Origin: JBBQZU01 sp041749535
Lineage (GTDB): Bacteria; Bacteroidota; Bacteroidia; Flavobacteriales_D; Cryomorphaceae
Direction of reading: 5' to 3'
DNA: 23,869 nucleotides
Assembly (NCBI GenBank): GCA_041749535.1
Contig: JBGTBE010000043.1
Span: forward strand, 1 to 23,869
The position numbers were made by a program, and so were the translations under genes. The notes under the pieces were generated by a model that made no database searches, had not been told where the DNA came from, and saw only the letters and a list, made by a program, of their open reading frames with translations. Positions 22,783 through 23,869 of this stretch are shown in pieces. Each line of letters begins with the position of its first letter. Position 1 is the first letter of the stretch.

Positions 22783-23540
22783 CTATTCTGAGCGTTTCGG
22801 TTGAGAACACTCTGCTTTACATCTTTAAAGCGCCTTTTGGCTACTTCAAGCTTCAGATTGTTCGTGAGCAGAAGTTGACCGTCACTGGTGATGTTGCTCA
22901 CATAAGACATATTGACCAGATGCGATTTGTGAACCCGCATGAATTCGGCTCCAGGTAACATTTCTTCAAACTCCTTTAGCGTTTTTGACGCAGTAATTTT
23001 AGATCGGTCGCTCAGGTGAAGGTGGGTGTAATTGCTATCGCCTTCGCACCAGATGATGCGTTTTAGTGCCAGCGATACATCTCCCTGTCTCGTTGCTATT
23101 ACCAGCCTAAATTCTCCATCTGCCTTTCCAAGGTTGTGCATGAGGTTTTCTATCTGGACCTTTAGAAAACCGGGGGCCCTGCGGTCCTGGTACCTGTTCA
23201 CAGCAGCTACTAACTCCTTATCGTTAATGGGTTTAAGAAGAAAATCCAAAGCGCTGTATCTCAAGGCTTGTATCGCGTACTGATTATAGGAGGTAATGAA
23301 TACCACACTAAAAGAAGGATTCTCGAATTGATTGAGCAGGTCGAATCCACTTGCACCAGGCATTTGTACATCCAGAAAAACGATGTCGGGGCTTACAGTC
23401 TCTATTAGCGCAAGCCCATGTATGGCATTTTCGGCAAATCCAACCACATCCACATCCGGGCACAGCAGGCGCAGCTTTTCGGCAAGTTGATGGTGAATGA
23501 ACTCATCATCGTCTATTATAATTGCCTTGATTGTAGTCAT
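22779..23540 (-). CDS. LytTR-family response regulator
   Basis: A 253-residue two-component regulator. The receiver (1-120) has acidic residues Asp10-Asp12, phospho-acceptor Asp57 (VFLDVQMP), a conserved Thr/Ser in FITSYN at 81-86 and Lys103 in LLKP. The LytTR DNA-binding domain (~145-250) shows IIWCEGDSNYTHLHL, SKTLKEFEEMLP and MRVHKSHLVNMSYV, the usual LytTR pattern. It should bind imperfect direct repeats upstream of target genes once phosphorylated. The stop codon overlaps plsC by 4 nt (CTAG). The upstream gene, 4 nt away, encodes an Hpt protein, so phosphate may come through an Hpt relay rather than directly from a LytS-type kinase. Confidence 0.94.
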   Translation of the reverse strand: MTTIKAIIIDDDEFIHHQLAEKLRLLCPDVDVVGFAENAIHGLALIETVSPDIVFLDVQMPGASGFDLLNQFENPSFSVVFITSYNQYAIQALRYSALDFLLKPINDKELVAAVNRYQDRRAPGFLKVQIENLMHNLGKADGEFRLVIATRQGDVSLALKRIIWCEGDSNYTHLHLSDRSKITASKTLKEFEEMLPGAEFMRVHKSHLVNMSYVSNITSDGQLLLTNNLKLEVAKRRFKDVKQSVLNRNAQNS

Positions 23541-23544
23541 CTAA

Positions 23545-23869
23545 TCAGCCTTTTGCACGAATATCTACCAAATGTTGCGTTACTAAGTTACAAAATGATT
23601 CGGTTCTTTCCTTCCAAGTTTCAGAAGGGATTATTACGTCAAAGTACTCAAACCATTCAAAGAGTTCTTTATGCTCAGTCATACCCGCATCGATAAGCTG
23701 GGGCCGCATGAGGTGAATGGTTTTTTTAACTGTTGTCACATCACCTTCAGCGAGGGCTGTTTTTACTTTTTCGAGTCGTTTGGGCACCAATTTTAAGAAG
23801 AGCGCATCGGCGGAGTTTGATTCTCTATGTGTAGCAATATTGTTGCGTGCTTCTCTGTCGGGATATTTA
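23545..23869 (-). CDS. Hpt (histidine phosphotransfer) domain protein, cut by window edge
   Basis: At least 107 residues are visible, and the frame stays open to the right edge. The segment ALAEGDVTTVKKTIHLMRPQ contains the phospho-accepting His in a typical Bacteroidota Hpt context (H-x-M/L-K/R-P), followed by LIDAGM where the family has a conserved Gly. It is part of a helical bundle, with the C-terminal helix ESFCNLVTQHLVDIRAKG. It may be a stand-alone Hpt protein or the C-terminus of a larger hybrid kinase; the N-terminus lies outside the window. Its stop is 4 nt before the LytTR regulator start, so the two form an operon. TTG 23790 is an internal codon, not a start. Confidence 0.7.
   Translation of the reverse strand, partial: KYPDREARNNIATHRESNSADALFLKLVPKRLEKVKTALAEGDVTTVKKTIHLMRPQLIDAGMTEHKELFEWFEYFDVIIPSETWKERTESFCNLVTQHLVDIRAKG

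Noticed and set aside
1..23869. CRISPR array, tRNA, IS element or prophage genes
   Set aside because: No regularly spaced direct repeats, no T-loop/anticodon-arm pattern and no transposase, integrase or capsid-like product was seen on either strand.

Overview
The window looks like a chromosomal segment of a Bacteroidota bacterium, most likely a Flavobacteriales/Cryomorphaceae-like lineage. The evidence is a type IX secretion (T9SS) type A sorting tail, several promoters with the Bacteroidota -7 box TAnnTTTG, the recF-DUF721 and DUF4199-glycosyltransferase gene pairs, a 63-residue Csp, and few Shine-Dalgarno sites. The family-level placement is inference. TAA, TAG and TGA all serve as ordinary stops. 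I see no insertion sequence, CRISPR array, tRNA, rRNA or prophage gene, and no stretch over 300 bases lacks a feature.

Layout. 1-634: the 3' end of recF, broken in frame by an amber codon, then a DUF721/DciA-like gene. 680-2749 (-): a large secreted T9SS beta-propeller protein. 2862-4266 (-): ndk with its terminator, and a short-chain dehydrogenase. 4274-4415 (-): the signal recognition particle RNA with its own promoter and terminator. It lies inside what an open-reading-frame reading would take as the N-terminus of the dehydrogenase. 4443-5982 (+): DUF4199 membrane protein and a polyisoprenyl-phosphate-type glycosyltransferase. 6021-9805 (-): mnmA, a GT4 glycosyltransferase, a cold-shock protein and a CPBP-family membrane protein. 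10015-12037 (+): an S9 peptidase lipoprotein with a strong terminator. 12095-13697 (-): xseA-xseB (exonuclease VII). 13857-15096 (+): two small genes of unknown function, each behind an identically spaced palindromic promoter element, then a CoA-binding protein. 15168-17338 (-): anti-sigma-like protein, Spy-like periplasmic protein and a class III aminotransferase. 17529-19640 (+): mutS2. 19679-22782 (+): a tightly overlapping four-gene operon (unknown acidic protein, lipoprotein, GT4 glycosyltransferase, PlsC acyltransferase), probably for an envelope glycolipid. 22779-23869 (-): an Hpt phosphotransfer protein (cut by the window edge) and a LytTR response regulator.

Most genes are housekeeping. 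The parts that seem least described are the twin CGTAA-N5-TTACG promoter elements at 13857-13890 and 14340-14373 with their two unknown genes, the four-gene operon at 19679-22782, and the orphan Hpt-LytTR pair at the right edge. Functions are assigned by recognising motifs by eye; no database search was run.
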